64,000 bases of DNA from Lycocorax pyrrhopterus obiensis (GCA_014706295.1 JACSVZ010000001.1:83140237-83204236); one strand, 5' to 3'; positions 35,671-49,465 are shown, counted from the first letter of the stretch. The notes: a model not told the origin generated them from the sequence alone. Numbers and translations: made by a program.

Positions 35671-37870
35671 ATATGGTATTTGTGGAAGTTACACAAGGGT
35701 CATGTTTTATACATGTTTCTTACAGGCTTTTGGTGTGAAACAGTACTCTCCTGTTTTAATATGAGCTACAGTTCCTGCTAATTGTGTTGAAAATTACACA
35801 ATGCCCACAAAAGCCAATAAACTGAGTATCTTCTGAAGCTTTGAGTTTCTCATGGGTAAGGAATTCTTTCTTCTTTTGAATTAGTTCTGTGCCCTAGTTA
35901 AGTGCAAATGCTTCTCTATAAGAGCTTCTAGATGCTCTTACAGAACAGCTTGGGCAGTCATATTAAGAGCACAACTTCTCTCCCTCACCAACCGTGAAAA
36001 CTGAGGACAATTGCACTCCTAAATCAGGAGACACTATTTGGTGGGGGAGTCTGAGGAAGCAATTTTAGTCTAAGTTTCTTCCTCTTCTGTCTGTATTGTA
36101 CCTCATACTTCTGGACATCCAAGTATAAATGGTTGTAACAGCTGTCTTCATAGGGATGAAAATTAAAGTAGCTCCCACACTAAAACTGTGTGTTGGTATG
36201 AATAAAACAGAAAGGGGATAAAATTTACAGAGATATATTTCATTTTCTGTTGGAATTTAAATTATTCAAGGAACTTAGTAGAGCTGTACCAACAGTCACT
36301 TCATTACCTGCCTTAGTGTAAAATTCTTCCATATGACGTAAGCCCCTAAACGCAGTATGTCATTCCTCATATTTCAGAGGTGAAGACATTGTGTCAGGCT
36401 ACCCTAGGTGCTACAGAGGAAAATCACTCCCTGCACAGTACAACTGAGGAAAAAACTCCAACCATTTCTTTCAGTCTCAAGATAAATGTGCAGTAAATCC
36501 ACATTGATACCCTGCATATCACATAACATTTCCTTTCAGTTTGTTTTCCTTGTATTTAATCTATTTGGCTAAGGTATGTTTTCCAAACAGCATCTATCTT
36601 AACCTGAAGACTTCAAGTGATAAAGAGTACAAGATTCCCTGGACAGTTTGTTTTGGTACTTAATTGCTGTCATTGTTAAAAATGTGAGCCTTAATTTGAA
36701 CATAAATATGCCTCCCTTCTTTTGGCATAGGAACTGGTTTTCATTTAACACTTGTCTCCTAGACAGAAAAGTCATTTTTATACGAGACATTTCCCCCATT
36801 CATTTACTTATACAGTGAAGTCACTCTTCCACCTTCTTTTTGATGCATGAAATGGGCTGAGGTCTTTTAGTGTCTCCCCAAAAGGCATCTCCTGTATTTT
36901 TGCATTATTTTAAGGACTCTGTAAATATCCGTTCCTATCACCAACAGGAAGGATCATGAATCCTTACTCCTTGTTGACTGCTTTCCCTATATCCTTTGGC
37001 TGGATGGCATGGACAAACAGTGGCTCTGCAATTACTGAAAAACCTAGCCTACAGCACTCTTATTTCCCCGTTGTTTTTAGTTCAAGCCAGGCTTGAGACT
37101 TGAACTCCAAAGGAAGCTATTTTTCTTAACACAGAGGCAAAGGCAGTGGTTGCCAAGCAACAAGAGCCATAGGAATTTTTTTTTTTTCTGAAAATTTCTT
37201 CCTCCCACTCAGACTTTTTCCAATTTGGAAGCTTATAGGTACAGAGGATTTGCATGGAAAAGCAGCACCTAATGTCCTTTGAATCAAAGCAAAGATCAAA
37301 GGCTTACAGGCTGTATCACTAGAGAGTTCAGAAGAATCTGAAATTTAATGCCATCAGATTTGGCTTGGTGGCAGTCAGAGTATTCTGAATTTTTAATGCT
37401 GTTTTACCTATATCAGCATTAGCCAGAAAATAAGACTGAATTTTTGTGACCTTATAGGTACTATCCGGTGCCAAATTTTGAAGATTCTGACTTTTTTTTC
37501 CTACAAAGAAACCACAGTGCTAAAGTAGTGGTATCACTAGAGGACTCCTATGTATACCTAAAAATGCGAAAGTGCAGTTAATGCCATTCCACAGAGGCAC
37601 AATTAAAGAACAATGATGTGCTTGAACGCAGTCATTTTCATTGTTCCTACTTTTTTTTCAGATCACCACTCAGGCTTTATATCATGTGTTATACATAAAC
37701 TGTGCACATGGAAATTGTAGGAGTCCAGAGTGCAGAGAATATTTCTCTGCCTGTTTTGAAGGGTTCTACCCCTGTGGACAACACTGTCTTTGACCTTTGT
37801 CCATGGAGAAAATTGGGAGGAAGTAGAATCTACATTGGTGTGACCTAGGTGATAGAACATTGTGTAAGAT
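35671..37870. other. Non-coding stretch between two LTRs
   Basis: No gene, CR1 or structured repeat recognised. Sequence is AT-rich with a poly-T run near 37170 and only short open frames. Confidence 0.4.
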
Positions 37871-38343
37871 TGTCACAGGGTGAAAATTTAGAGGTGTTGG
37901 GTTTGTTAATATAGTAAATAGATAAAAAGCAAAAACTTCAAAATGGAGGATTGTTGTTGTTCTCCAGACCTTCTTCTTCTTCTTCTATTACTCCATGTTC
38001 TGCGGTGGAAGTGGATTGAGATGATTGGGTGAAAAATTCCGCAGTGTCTCTCTACGTGACAGGGAGATTTATTGAACATTGGTAGAGAAGTAAAAATATC
38101 TTTCGTTTTGGGTTTTCATTGGGTGATTTACATTTAAAAGACTGTGTAATCTTGATAATTTGGCTCTCTTTCACATTGTCTGCTCTATGCTATGTCTGGG
38201 TCATGCCAGTGACTCTGTTTCTCTGATAAGATTTAATAAACAACCATCTGAAAGCAAGAAGCGTGAAAAGTCCCGTTCGTCTCCTGCATTCCAGGAGAGG
38301 ACTCTGGAAAATCTCCCCTATTCGGGGAGGCATACTTAAGGCA
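37871..38343 (+). mobile_element. Solo LTR of a second avian endogenous retrovirus type
   Basis: Begins TGTCACAGGGTGAAAATTTA, then AACTTCAAAATGGAGGATTG, a CTT repeat (37974-37985), GATTGGGTGAAAAATTCC and TTTTGGGTTTTCATTGGGTG. An AATAAA at 38235-38240 is followed by a U5-like part, GAAAGCAAGAAGCGTG and CTCCTGCATTCCAGGAGAGG. Polyadenylation signal followed by about 100 bases of GC-richer sequence is the usual R-U5 layout, so orientation is plus. The 3' edge is unsure: a CA occurs at 38331-38332 and another at 38342-38343. TAAG occurs at both borders (37866-37869 and 38337-38340), which may be the trace of a target duplication with slightly different ends. No internal retroviral sequence adjoins. 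Confidence 0.7.
38235..38240 (+). promoter_or_regulatory. Polyadenylation signal of the LTR
   Basis: AATAAA in GATTTAATAAACAACC, followed about 100 bases later by the LTR end. This matches the R-U5 layout of retroviral LTRs and supports the plus orientation. Confidence 0.6.
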
Positions 38344-38804
38344 TGGAAAAGTGTCAGGAAATATTCCTGCCCTTCTGGGCCTGTACTTGACTCCTAGATC
38401 CCCCCACAGTCTTCTGTCCCAAGGGTGCCAGCAGGCTTTGTTTGCTCCAACATGTCTACATTCCCCAACAGTGTGTGACCTCAGGCCAATGCATAACCTG
38501 TAGGGTTATGAAAACACTTTACTGCAGCAAATTAGGCACTTGCAATTCAAACAAACAAGCAAATAGAAGACTTTTAAGACTTAAAGGCTCTAAAGAGATG
38601 CCGGACTGTCCCTGAATAGTCCAGTCATGGCCAATCGGCTCTATGTGCCCAAATCTTGAAAAAGGTAGACATAAACTGCTCAGTGCCATCACACTGCAGC
38701 CAGGGGTTGCTTGCTTTTGACAGACTGCTTCATTAGATAACCAAAATGTCAGTGAAAGTCAAAAGATCATATTTTGTACTTGGGATCCTCAGTGCTAAAT
38801 GATT

Positions 38805-38880
38805 TGTTGAATATCACCCTAAACTTCTCACAGAGGCATGGCAGAACAGAGACTTGAAGTCAGGTGCTCAGAGCCCCAGC
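38805..38880 (+). repeat. Possible ancient MIR-like fragment
   Basis: CTTCTCACAGAGGCATGGCA followed by GAACAGAGACTTGAAGTCAGG resembles the MIR core phrase with CACACAGC, GGCAGAGC and GATTTGAACCCAGGT. Similarity is diffuse and I am not sure of it. Confidence 0.3.
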
Positions 38881-40120
38881 GGAATGAACTAACAACTTCT
38901 TGACATCCCTTGCCAGCCTCAGCTACCCATGCTGTCCTCAATGATCAGGGAATTTTGTATGCTCTTCTCCTTTTTAATCCCATTAAAACTCTAGCTGTGA
39001 TTCTACCACTCCTCTGTACAGTTCAGCAGAGGAGGCCTCCAGATATTACCTTCAGAACGACGCAGTCGCATTTCACTCTGCAGTCTGCTCTCTCTCCAGG
39101 GACAATCAGCTCTTGTAGGACATGATTTCCATTCTGCAGCTGTAGATAAATTTCATTAATTCTCAGGAAACAAGCTCTCTCCTGAAGGTCGTATTCTGTG
39201 AAGTCACTTTGCAGGAGCAGCTGGAACTACAGTGAGATTTCTGCCTTCAGCACAGACTACACTGAGTACTGGTTTCAGAGAAAATAACTCTCCTTATTTA
39301 AACAGCAAGAAGAGTGTATTGTCATGAGGTGAAAAATTATTTTGCAGAAACAATGTTTTTAGGAGAAGCTTCATCTTTTTTGAACCCCAGGTGAGTTAGC
39401 TGGGAAAGTGGATGGCCTTCATCCAGTATGATAAGAAGGAATAAAATCCAAGACAGACAGCATGTAAGTGCTGTTAGTCCAGCCTCATTAAGCTAATCAG
39501 CTACACAAAGAAGGATGGTTAGTGGCTTTGGGGGATTGGCAGGGGAAGAGAGAACAGCAAAAGTGAGAAGAAAACATGATTAGTGATTGTACAACAGAAT
39601 GGGGGCAGGAAAAAAAAGACCATTACGAACACCACAAGTGGTGTTTCTGCTGAGACCATAATTCTAATAATCCTGTGGTTATGAATTCCTTTTCTAGGCT
39701 TTCTTTAGAAGTTATTTTTTAGGTTTCTATTGCATTAGGAAGTGCAATGCTTTTCCACTGATAACTGCAGGTTTCTATCCTTCACCAGTTCTCTGTGTGA
39801 GTTCTTTGATGTACAGTGGTTGTTAAGTGTCACCCACACAATTTCCAGGAGGACATTTTGTGCACTGCGTGACATATAGCAAATTCTGGAGTAAAAGTGT
39901 ATGAACCACATGTTTTGCTGGTTGTGTTGCAAGGGTACTAATTGTCATAGCTGTGAAGATGCCGTGGTCAGTACAGAATTTGGTTTGGTGTGTGCTGGAC
40001 TACAGTAAGATTGCTGCTGCTGCTGAGTCTGGCAGATTGGAATATCATGTGAAAGTTGGTGCTAGGGTAAAAAATGCTTAAATCTTTTAAAACAGACTGC
40101 AGGCTTTTTTGTTTGGTTTT

Positions 40121-40186
40121 ATTTGTTTGTTTGTTTGGGGTGGGGAGTTGTGTGGATTTTTTTTGGTTTGGTTTGGTTTGGTTTGG
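40121..40186 (+). repeat. (TTTG)n and (GGTTT)n simple repeats
   Basis: Four TTTG-type units at about 40121-40137, then a short G-rich spacer, then five GGTTT or GGTTTT units at about 40161-40186. The 72-codon open frame across it is glycine-, tryptophan- and phenylalanine-rich because of the repeat. Confidence 0.85.
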
Positions 40187-42820
40187 GGTTTTTTGCTGTA
40201 TATTCTGGTAGGAGCAAACAAAGTAGAATATTCAGGGATGGCAGCACTATTCTTATCCTTCTTTCACAAACCAAGGGTCATCTACATTTTCACTGAACAG
40301 ATGTACTTCTTATTCCTTCACCCATAAAAGCAAGATGCAGTCACACAGTTATTGACCATGTAAAAATGTGGGGGGGCAAGTGCCTCTGCTTGTGCCTTCC
40401 AGTTGGCACATCTGAACCAGGAGTGTGGAATTTCCAGATACTGTGTCCAGTCCTGTGAGGAAAAGACTCAGATAGTAATGTCTTTCAATTCTATTTTTCT
40501 ATTTTGTTCTATTTTACATAATTAATCTGTCTTGAGTTTGCTGTTTTCATTTAAATATTTCTGAAAACATATCAGTTTATTCATTTATGGTACAGGGTAT
40601 TTATTATTGTTACCCTTTTTAAAGCATCTAATCAAACTACAGTTATTCTGGGGAAGAAAATCAAACCAGTGTAATAATTATCTGCTTGCTTTTGTCCATT
40701 GATGATGGAGAACTTCTAGAAGGGAATACAATGGAAGGACAAAACACCATTAGCCTAAGCAAATATACATCCATAGTGCTTTCTCTGGGTATCTTAGTGT
40801 GACACTGCCTATCATAAAGCTGTTTCAGTCACATTTAAAGTTCTATCTTAAACCTCGCTTTCTCTATCAACAGGGAACACAGTCACAAATCACTGCTCTC
40901 TGGGACCAGTAAGAATAACTTCTGTATTGCACAGATAAAATACATGTAATCTTCTAGAAAGAGATACAAGGAAATAAAACTGAAATCCAGCTTACAACTG
41001 CATCTTATTTATGACAGCACATATGCTCAGATATGTGTGCTTCCCACTCTCAGTGTGTTCTTAACAATGCTGCACAGCTGGTGATCTGATAACTGGGCAT
41101 GACCTTCATCCTTGTCTCTGTCTTCTGAGATTATGATGATGTGATTAGAGAACTCATACAACTTTGTGTATTCTAACAGGTCTCACCGCTCCATTCAGAT
41201 TTACAGCCTTCAGGTCCTCCTGCTCAGAAAGGATTTCTTCATGAATATATAAATAATTGGTTCAATCCTTCTGCCATCGAGTTAATTGCTGTTCATGTTT
41301 TGAAAATGCATTTCCATTTCAATACACTTTTTGCTATCTGTGCTGGCATTCTGATCAAAAATGGCAACTTATAAATGGAGATGTCTTTGTTTGTGTGGTC
41401 AAATTACATTCTCTTTACAGACATTGGGGAGAAATTGGCATTTCAGAGTATAAGTAATTTCAAAAAATCTTATGTGGAAAAAAATTTCTAGACAAACAAC
41501 ACCCAAAAGTGCCTTTATTTTCTTTTGACTATGTATTGGCCTATGTTTGCAAGGCCAAGCATAGACATCTAGCTCAGATGTAGAAATTTAGGAGATTAAG
41601 GCCCTAGGCTAAGATTCTGTTGAAAATACACATTTAGATGCACCTGTGTAGGAATCCATGTTCTGAGATAGATGTCTTGGCTCCCACTACAGGAACTGAA
41701 CACCTAGAGCTCACAAACATTATTGGTCAAGATTCTGCAACCTTTCTGATGTCTCCTGCTTCCAAAGGGCATAGGTGTGCAGCAAGGCCTATGTCTTCTT
41801 ATGTGGGCTGTCATCTCACACACTTCAAAGTATCTCAAATTGTACTCATTGTTAAAATTTAGGCAACTGAATTCACCTCTGAATTAGCTTCCTTCTCTAA
41901 GGGAATCCTAAGCACGAAACATGCATAGAGACACCTACATTTAGGTCCCCTAATGTGGAACCCTGTCCCAGTCCTACTGATAGACATTAGGAAGGGCTAA
42001 ACCCCCCCTCCCTTGCATCCTGATGATGAATAGACTCTGTGAAGAATTGTGCCAGTTCTTAACTATATTGTAATCAGGTCATTAAGTGCTTTTTCATTTG
42101 GCACACCAACACTCGGATCTCAGCACGAAGCACTTTGTCACATCCAGAAATATATATATCATAAAAACGCATCATTACATGTAAAAATTTATATAATCAC
42201 GTACAGTGCACAGGGGGATAGTGCACAACACTTAGTACTGGCTCTTGATTGCAATTTGACACAATGACAATCAACTTCCCTGGGATGATAATGACTTTAG
42301 GGTTACTGAGCACATTTTTAACTCCAACTAACACCGAGCCTGCAAGTCATCTACCATATTTGAGGACTTAGTCCCAAATTCATCTGTCCTTAGTTTAGAT
42401 TCACAACTGGGAAGCATAAGCAAGGAGCTCAGCAAGCCTAAGCTTCTTCAGTCTGTAGTTTCACCCAGGGACTGTGTTTTGCTGTCCATTGACTACAGGA
42501 CCTTTTCGTACTACAGTTCAGTTACTGTCTGTTTAGTTGCTCAGTATAGGTGAGCTAAGTCTTAACTTAAAACTAGGGGTTCTCTGCAGCTGGTATTTAT
42601 TTTCGGACTGTCTAGAAATGCAAGGTTAAGGGAACACAGCTGTGGCTGTTCAGCATCACGGCAGTAAAATAATTAAGAATAATAAAGTGGCGATTCTGAC
42701 ACAGGCAAAGCTCCCATTAAAATTGATTAGGAGCTTGGCTTTGGGTGCTGAGAGAGCATGTTAATTCTGGCTATTGACTTGGCCTAACATTAAAAATACC
42801 TAGAGTATTTTTACTCTGGG

Positions 42821-42844
42821 TATGTATGTATGTATGTATGTATG
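42821..42844 (+). repeat. (TATG)6 microsatellite
   Basis: Six perfect TATG units in a row. A long perfect tetranucleotide like this is likely to vary in length between individuals. Confidence 0.95.
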
Positions 42845-45800
42845 GAAATGTATGTTCTGATTTTCAGAATATGTGAAAAAAATAATTTGCTGTAGCACCA
42901 AGAAATGGATGATCCTGACATCCAATATAACACTAAGGGATTGAAACATGAATATTTCCTAGAAGATAAAGTACTGACTACTTACATATGAGATTTGTGC
43001 CCTCATTTAATTTCCCTGGACTTTTCCAAGATCTTTTAGTTCCCTAGGGTAGGACAAGACAGCTGCTCTCTGCCATATTTGGTACTCCATAAACCAGCCA
43101 ATTGACTTAAATCACAGGTTGTCCTGCAAAAAAAAAAACTCTTCAGATAGTCTTATACTGTATTTAATCTGACAATCATAAGCATTAAAATGGTTGTAAG
43201 CAGTGCTCATTTCTGATTGCTGACTAAAAAAGGAAAGTTTTATGTTTACAATCAAACAGTTACAGAACCTCAGCTGTATTCTTAGCTCTGATACTGACTT
43301 ACTTGGTGACTTTATTAAGACCATTATCACTCAATTTTCAGAAGTTCTGAGAGCTGTTGTTTCTATTGACTTCGTCTTTAAAAAGTGGCTGCTCAATACC
43401 ATGGAAACTTAAGCTACTAATCTCTCCTCATCTCTGTTTCCTTTTGAAAATGAAGATATTTAGTATTTACCTAACCTTCAAGGGTATTTGGCAGCTAAAT
43501 CCATTAGTGATTGAGAGGCTATCAGATAGATTGATTTATTCAGTGGATCAGTCTGTAAATAAAACAGAATGTCAGATTTCTGACATACAGCATTCCTTCC
43601 AATATCAGATTTTCAGAAAACTCTTTCAGCCCTACTATTTCAAGAAAAAACAGTGAGCACACAAATCCCAGTGAAGCTCTGAGCAATCATAAAAGCAAAA
43701 AAATCCTTGATCTATAAATGTTGAGTGTCTAAGAAGTGGACTTAGAGCTGCCAATGTGAAGAACAAAAAGGGTGCTGTTGTTTCTGATAGCATTTTATTT
43801 TCAAAAACAATTTATTCCGTTTCCAGTTATTAATACATATTAACTAAGCATTAGCAAATACCTTTTCCCCATTTAAAAAGAATAGAATACATCTTCATTT
43901 ACCTTCAAAATTTTAACTCATTATCTTTTTCCTGTCTTCTTTCTTTATTTCGTGTGAAAATATATAGTTCTACAAACATTTGCCTTTTGTACAAATGCCA
44001 TTAGATTTCTCATTACAGTGAAGAGTATCTGTTATTTTCTATTACAGGAAGTATCAGAATGAAGCCAACAGACATGGTGGAGACTCGGGGGATATGATGG
44101 CTGTTATTGAGTGTGACAGACTGATTTGGTTGACTTCTAGGAATTTCTATTAAGAGCTCATGGGAATCTGCACCAGGGAGATGGTGCAGAAAAAGAGTAA
44201 CGTGAACCCGTGAGACAACATAGCATTCATTCCCCAAATTCCTTGAGAACAAAGGCATACCTAATGGGCTTTGAGTGATATGAATGAATAAGTCCAGCTG
44301 AGAACAGATAGGGTTTTTTTTCTTTGAAAATCACTTTACCTGACTGCAAATTTGGGACTACTAGAGCAGTGGCATAAGCAAAAAGAAATGCAGGAAACTT
44401 GAGAATTACCACTTTAGCTGTCTTTCTTTTATCACTTCTGGACTGGTAGATGATTCCAATGTCATCACAATAACAAGCAGGAGAAAAATATTTTCTAATC
44501 TATTGCATAATTTTGAACACGATGTTGATGTACTAGACAGCAGGAGGAGAGAGGAAGTAGTCTGAAAGTCATCTGGTTTTGGCAGAAAAAGAATAAAAAA
44601 ACCCCACAAGTAAACTTTTTCATTAACTTTTTAATCATGCAGTATTTTTCTAAGTGTATGGAGGGGAGGGACACAGTCAAATTTTACTCTATTAAAATTT
44701 ATTGTTTACAGATGAACAGTACAAATATGCCAAGAAATTGTTATGGATACCTCAAAGCCAGAGAGAATGTGATTGCACCTGTATCACACCCATGCCAGCT
44801 CCCTGAGACAAAGCCATTACACAGTCTGTCCTAGATTCTCAGCTGAGGAATTAAAGTCCATTAGTTAGCAGGAACAATACAGATCTGTATTAAGAATTCT
44901 AGAAATGAAAACTGCGATTTACTTGGGGACAAGAGCCCGATAGCACTGAGATCCCAAGCTTCTACCTAACAGAACTTCCATTTCAACAAAACTTGGGTGG
45001 TTCAGGGTGTAGTCACAAAGTAGTCAAAGAGCCAATAGATGGATTTCTGCAAGGTACTGACTGTCTCCTGGGACAAGCTGTTGAAATACGTCAGAAGATG
45101 TAAGTGTTGAGCACCTTGCACCTTGCCACATCAGATCTTTTTTTGATGACATGAATAAGTAGATTACTTATAGAAATAAAATCTCTTTGTGTTGTGGCTC
45201 AGATACAGGGGGAGAGTCTGTAATTCAAAAGCAGTGACCCTGCCTTCCCTGCTTATCAAGAGCATTGCAAACTGTAAAGAAAATTATATCCAGCTCCCTT
45301 CAGTGAGTGAACATCAGATATCCATCCATCCACCAACCCTTCCATCTTCCATATGCAGCTAATCTCACAAATGACCATGCTGAAGTCTGAACTGCCTCCC
45401 TGCTTGTGAAGTTTCATCTACTTGCTCCTAAATCATTATCTTGGACAAAATCCTTATTCCAGCAAAATTATCCAAGCCCTAACTTAGCCCATGTGCCTAT
45501 CTCTAGTCAGGGAATTAGCCACCCTTTATAATGGACTAATACTTTAAAATGCAAAAATGTCATAGAATATATTCCCCATTTTTCTGAAGATAGCCGATAG
45601 CTGCTTACAGCAAATGTAGGCTATTAGAAAAACAGTACAAACTCTATGACATTTTCTTGGACTTCACGTATTTATTAGTCTTAAATATTTGACAGAAAAA
45701 GCATCTATTAATTAACAAATGAAGTATTTAACATCCTGCCTGTCTTTGCAGCAATGGGATATGTCGTTAAGGAAAACTACACCTGGAAATAGAGGCAGCT

Positions 45801-45920
45801 TTGAGAGGGAAGAATCTCACTTTCAGTATAAAATGAGTACAGTAAAATAACATAAACTATGTTAAAGAAGTAAAGACAAAATAAATGGTACTTTGCCAAA
45901 GTCCAGTTATGCATGTTTAA

Positions 45921-46345
45921 TGTGATATACATAAAGATAACCTTCAGTAATCACACAAGGGCATGGACTTCACACACAACATGGAAAGTGCAAAGTCTTT
46001 ATTGCGCAGGGAATATTCCCTAAATACCAGCACCTAACAGGATATCACCTCATATAAACAGGAAAGATGTTCACCTCAGTGTCCCCCAATCACCTGGGGT
46101 ATTGCACAGATATTACCTATTACGGTAAGAAGTAAACAATACCCTATAAGGTCACAAACTACAATTATCACGTCTCGTAGGTCCAACACTATCCAGAAAC
46201 CCACAATCCTCTCTCAGCCCATCCCCAGTGACCTGGATGCACTCCCAGGATCACCTCTGGGTCCAGGAAAGAGGCTCTCTCTCCGGCCCTCAGGGCCTAT
46301 CTCTCTTCCAGCACATAGTGCACCCCAACAATAACCTAGGTTTAA
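45921..46345 (-). mobile_element. Unidentified element, possible minus-strand LTR
   Basis: Read on the minus strand, a GC-richer part (CCTGAGGGCCGGAGAGAGAG, GACCCAGAGGTGATCCTGGG) leads through ACCTACGAGACGTG to CCCTGCGCAATAAAGACTTTG, with AATAAA at 45998-46003. It ends about 80 bases later at GTATATCACA. A polyadenylation signal followed by a short U5-like tail ending CA suggests an LTR. TTTAA lies just outside both proposed edges (45916-45920 and 46341-46345), but the far edge lacks the expected TG. It could equally be the 3' end of an unknown transcript or another retroelement. Confidence 0.35.
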
Positions 46346-46481
46346 ATAATTCCTATGTCTGTGGCTTCCCTCCAAATCACCTAGTGCATCACTGAGTAAT
46401 AAAGAGATCCACTCAAATGAACGTGCTCACAGAACAAAAATCTGAAATCTGGATAGACTAAGATGAAAAGAAAAATAAAAA

Positions 46482-46492
46482 GGGGGGGGGGG
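46482..46492 (+). repeat. Poly-G run of 11
   Basis: Eleven consecutive G after an A-rich stretch. Such runs are rare in AT-rich DNA and prone to length errors in sequencing. Confidence 0.9.
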
Positions 46493-49430
46493 AGTTAGCT
46501 ACTCTTTATTAAATGAAAAGCTGTCTTCAAAGAATTCTGTTCTTTTCAAAACCAAGTATGGGGCAAGACCAGTAGTGTTCCCCACCAACTAGAAGTCGAG
46601 GGAGACTAGAAGTGTAAACAGCTAAATAAAGCAGAGTAAAATCATCAGAACTCTCCTATCCCTCACAGACCACAGGGATGGGGTGCTCTCTGTGCCTCAA
46701 ATAGGAGATGTATGGCAGAATACCACAAAATCTTCCTGTGTAGTTACCATACCTCTAACACAAAGTTGCATCTGGGTACTCCCATCACAAAAATTATCCT
46801 TTTGACGTGATAGGGTACACAGAAATATCCACATCTCAGCAGTATGAGGAGCATTAAGACTAAGTCTATTTCATAGCTGACCAACTGTCCGATACAAATA
46901 TCTGACTCCTTCCTTTTTAGGAACAGACACTTTTCTGTGATTAAGTCATGACCCAGGCATCATTCTGGCACAGAGCTCATCTTTGGACAGATTTTCACCT
47001 TTCCAGTAAAGAAAGAGTGCACTATCTGGAATAATTGATCGTATGAAGACGTTTGCATCATAAAACATATTCCTGTTATAAGACTGGTTGGCATTTTCAC
47101 CTGTTTTATACAGACAAGGCATTCATCTATCAGCAAACTTGAATTTCGGCCAAAGGGAATTGAAATAATACTTTCCTTTGAAGTTCAGTTGCTTAGTTAT
47201 ATTTTTATATAACTTCCACTTGGAATATCATGTAACAGTGTAGCCCTGTTTTACTGTAAATCCAAAGCGCAGATACTGAGTCCACAGGACCTCAGGACTG
47301 AGGCTTCCCAGGCTTGCTTTGTCCAAACCTTTCCTGACCTGTCTACAGTTTGTATGACTTGATTTAGCTGTAACAGCAATTTCTCTAATTGATTAGGTGT
47401 CTGTGGCTAATTTCTTTTACTTTTGTTATCTTTGTGCAGTACAACTGAAGTTTTATATATATAGAAGTAGAAAGCAGTCATTCTGTGTGGAATGAGATAT
47501 TTATGACTGACACAGTGATGGAATATACAGAAATACAGACCTGCCACAATAGAAGAGGCCTCAAGATGTGAAAGCTCAGGATGGAGCAGAAAGGGGTACA
47601 GGCATGCGATGATAAGAGATGGGGTTGAGCCTGGTTCTGCACAACCCACACTAGAAACAACTCAGAAATGGGCAGTTAAAAAACTGTTCTGGACCTGGAC
47701 AAATAGGCTTTACTGGTAATAAAGAGAACAAAGAATTAGTATCTAACATAGATAAAAAACATGTATCTTACATGCTGAAAGTGATAGATTAGTTGCCATG
47801 TGCATTTTGTCTTATTCATCAAAAGTAAATTGTACAGGATCCTGTGAAAATGGTACTCTTAAAAATATTAACATAGTTCATATTTGCAATTATTCAGCCA
47901 ATGTTAACAATTGTTAAGAATTCAAATACTCCTGATGACAGAAAGATCTGCAAGCTGCAGAGACAGGGAGGCACTGGGTACTCAGGGTAGGCGGGGTTTC
48001 GCTTGCTCAATATCAATGTGTCAACACTACAGACTATTCTATAAAGCCATAATTTTTCTAATTTCCTCACTAAATTTCTTCCTGGTTACTATACATCTTT
48101 GCATAGTATCCTTGTATCCTTTACAAAACATCTACATTTTTGTTCTAATTTGTGTCTATTCCTTACTTTTGCCGTCCATTTGACCTGAGCTTCAAGCCCT
48201 TGCCTTTCTCCAGCTATTTATTGCTCCTTTGATTCTTTACCTCTGTTTCTAGCCAGAAGACCTTCCTTAGTCACAGAACAGCATTTCTAGAACTATATGA
48301 CAAAATGACCAACAGTAGCCCACACCAGATGTTCTTCTCATCTCAACAACTGATCATCTTTCTTTTCAGCATTTCTCTGACTGGAGAAAATATTTTTACC
48401 AGGTTTTACCGGAGAAAATGCCTTCACCTAGTCCCTTACTCACAAGATGTTCAATCGCACACAGCAGGCAGATAAGGGTGACACCATAACTCCATCACAT
48501 CTCTTCATAACCTTTTTCCAGAGCCATTGGCATCTGAGAGTTTCCCAGTTAGGAGATGAATGGGAAAGATGGAAGAAATTGGATCAATGAAAATATTTTT
48601 TCTGGGGATTGCAAGTTCAGGTTTAATTTTCCAAAGGTCTCTACTAGGATTTAAAACAAACCTGGAACTGAGAGAATTCAAACAGGAAACTTCCATAATG
48701 AAGCCATTTGGAAGGTTTTGTTTTAAAGGCATGATGAATTGGACTTAAATTCTTAGGACTCTTTCTTTAAATGTCCCTTTCAACTTTTGTTAGAAATGTT
48801 ACTGGCATTTCAAATTGCAAGTAAACATTTACAAAAAAATGTCAACTGCAAAATCTCGCAATATATAAGTTCTCCTTTGTATATAATTTTACAAAAATTT
48901 TCATCAGCTTTAAGAATCAGAGGGGGAATATGGTAATACCAGTGACATCTACAACGCTTGAAAAACCTGGGATCACTAAGGAAAAATAGCACAGAATATC
49001 TTTCCATGGAGTGTAACAACAATGACATAATCTAGCCAGCTAGCTCTATTATCAGTTTACACCCACTCAGCACAATAGCACTCTTCAGAAAAAGACAGAT
49101 GTAGGAGTGTGGAATATAATGTTGCAGCAATGATCAGCAGCATATCTGTCAGGCAGCATCAGGGCACAGGGCCGCACAGACCCTCTGCAAAGTGACAGTG
49201 AGGCAGAAATCAGAACTGGCAGCTGGATAAAACACCCAAGTGCAGCCAACTCTTTCGCTGATAAAAACCAGTAGCAATTTCACAGGTGCTTTAATTTACC
49301 TAAAATTGCAGAATCCATTGCTATCTCCCTCCCTGCTCCATTCTTCTTCTGGGGTACATTTGTATCCTGAACTATTAGCTTGTCATAGGTGTGAATAGGT
49401 TTTGAAATTTGGAATTTAGCTCAGTTATGC

Positions 49431-49465
49431 TGCCATCTGTCAGAATCTGGTGCCATCTGTCAAAA
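49431..49465 (+). repeat. 20-bp direct repeat, about two units
   Basis: TGCCATCTGTCAGAATCTGG is followed directly by TGCCATCTGTCAAAA, so the first 12 bases repeat exactly at a 20-base spacing. A small slippage duplication. Confidence 0.85.

Larger units (their letters stand above)
38344..45920. other. Long non-coding stretch
   Basis: No gene recognised. Holds a possible MIR-like scrap (38805-38880), a TTTG/GGTTT simple repeat (40121-40186), a TATG microsatellite (42821-42844), poly-A near 43129, and ordinary AT-rich sequence. Open frames are at most about 100 codons and carry no motif. Confidence 0.4.

Noticed and set aside
37974..37985. CTT repeat as an independent microsatellite
   Set aside because: It is an internal part of the LTR at 37.87 kb.
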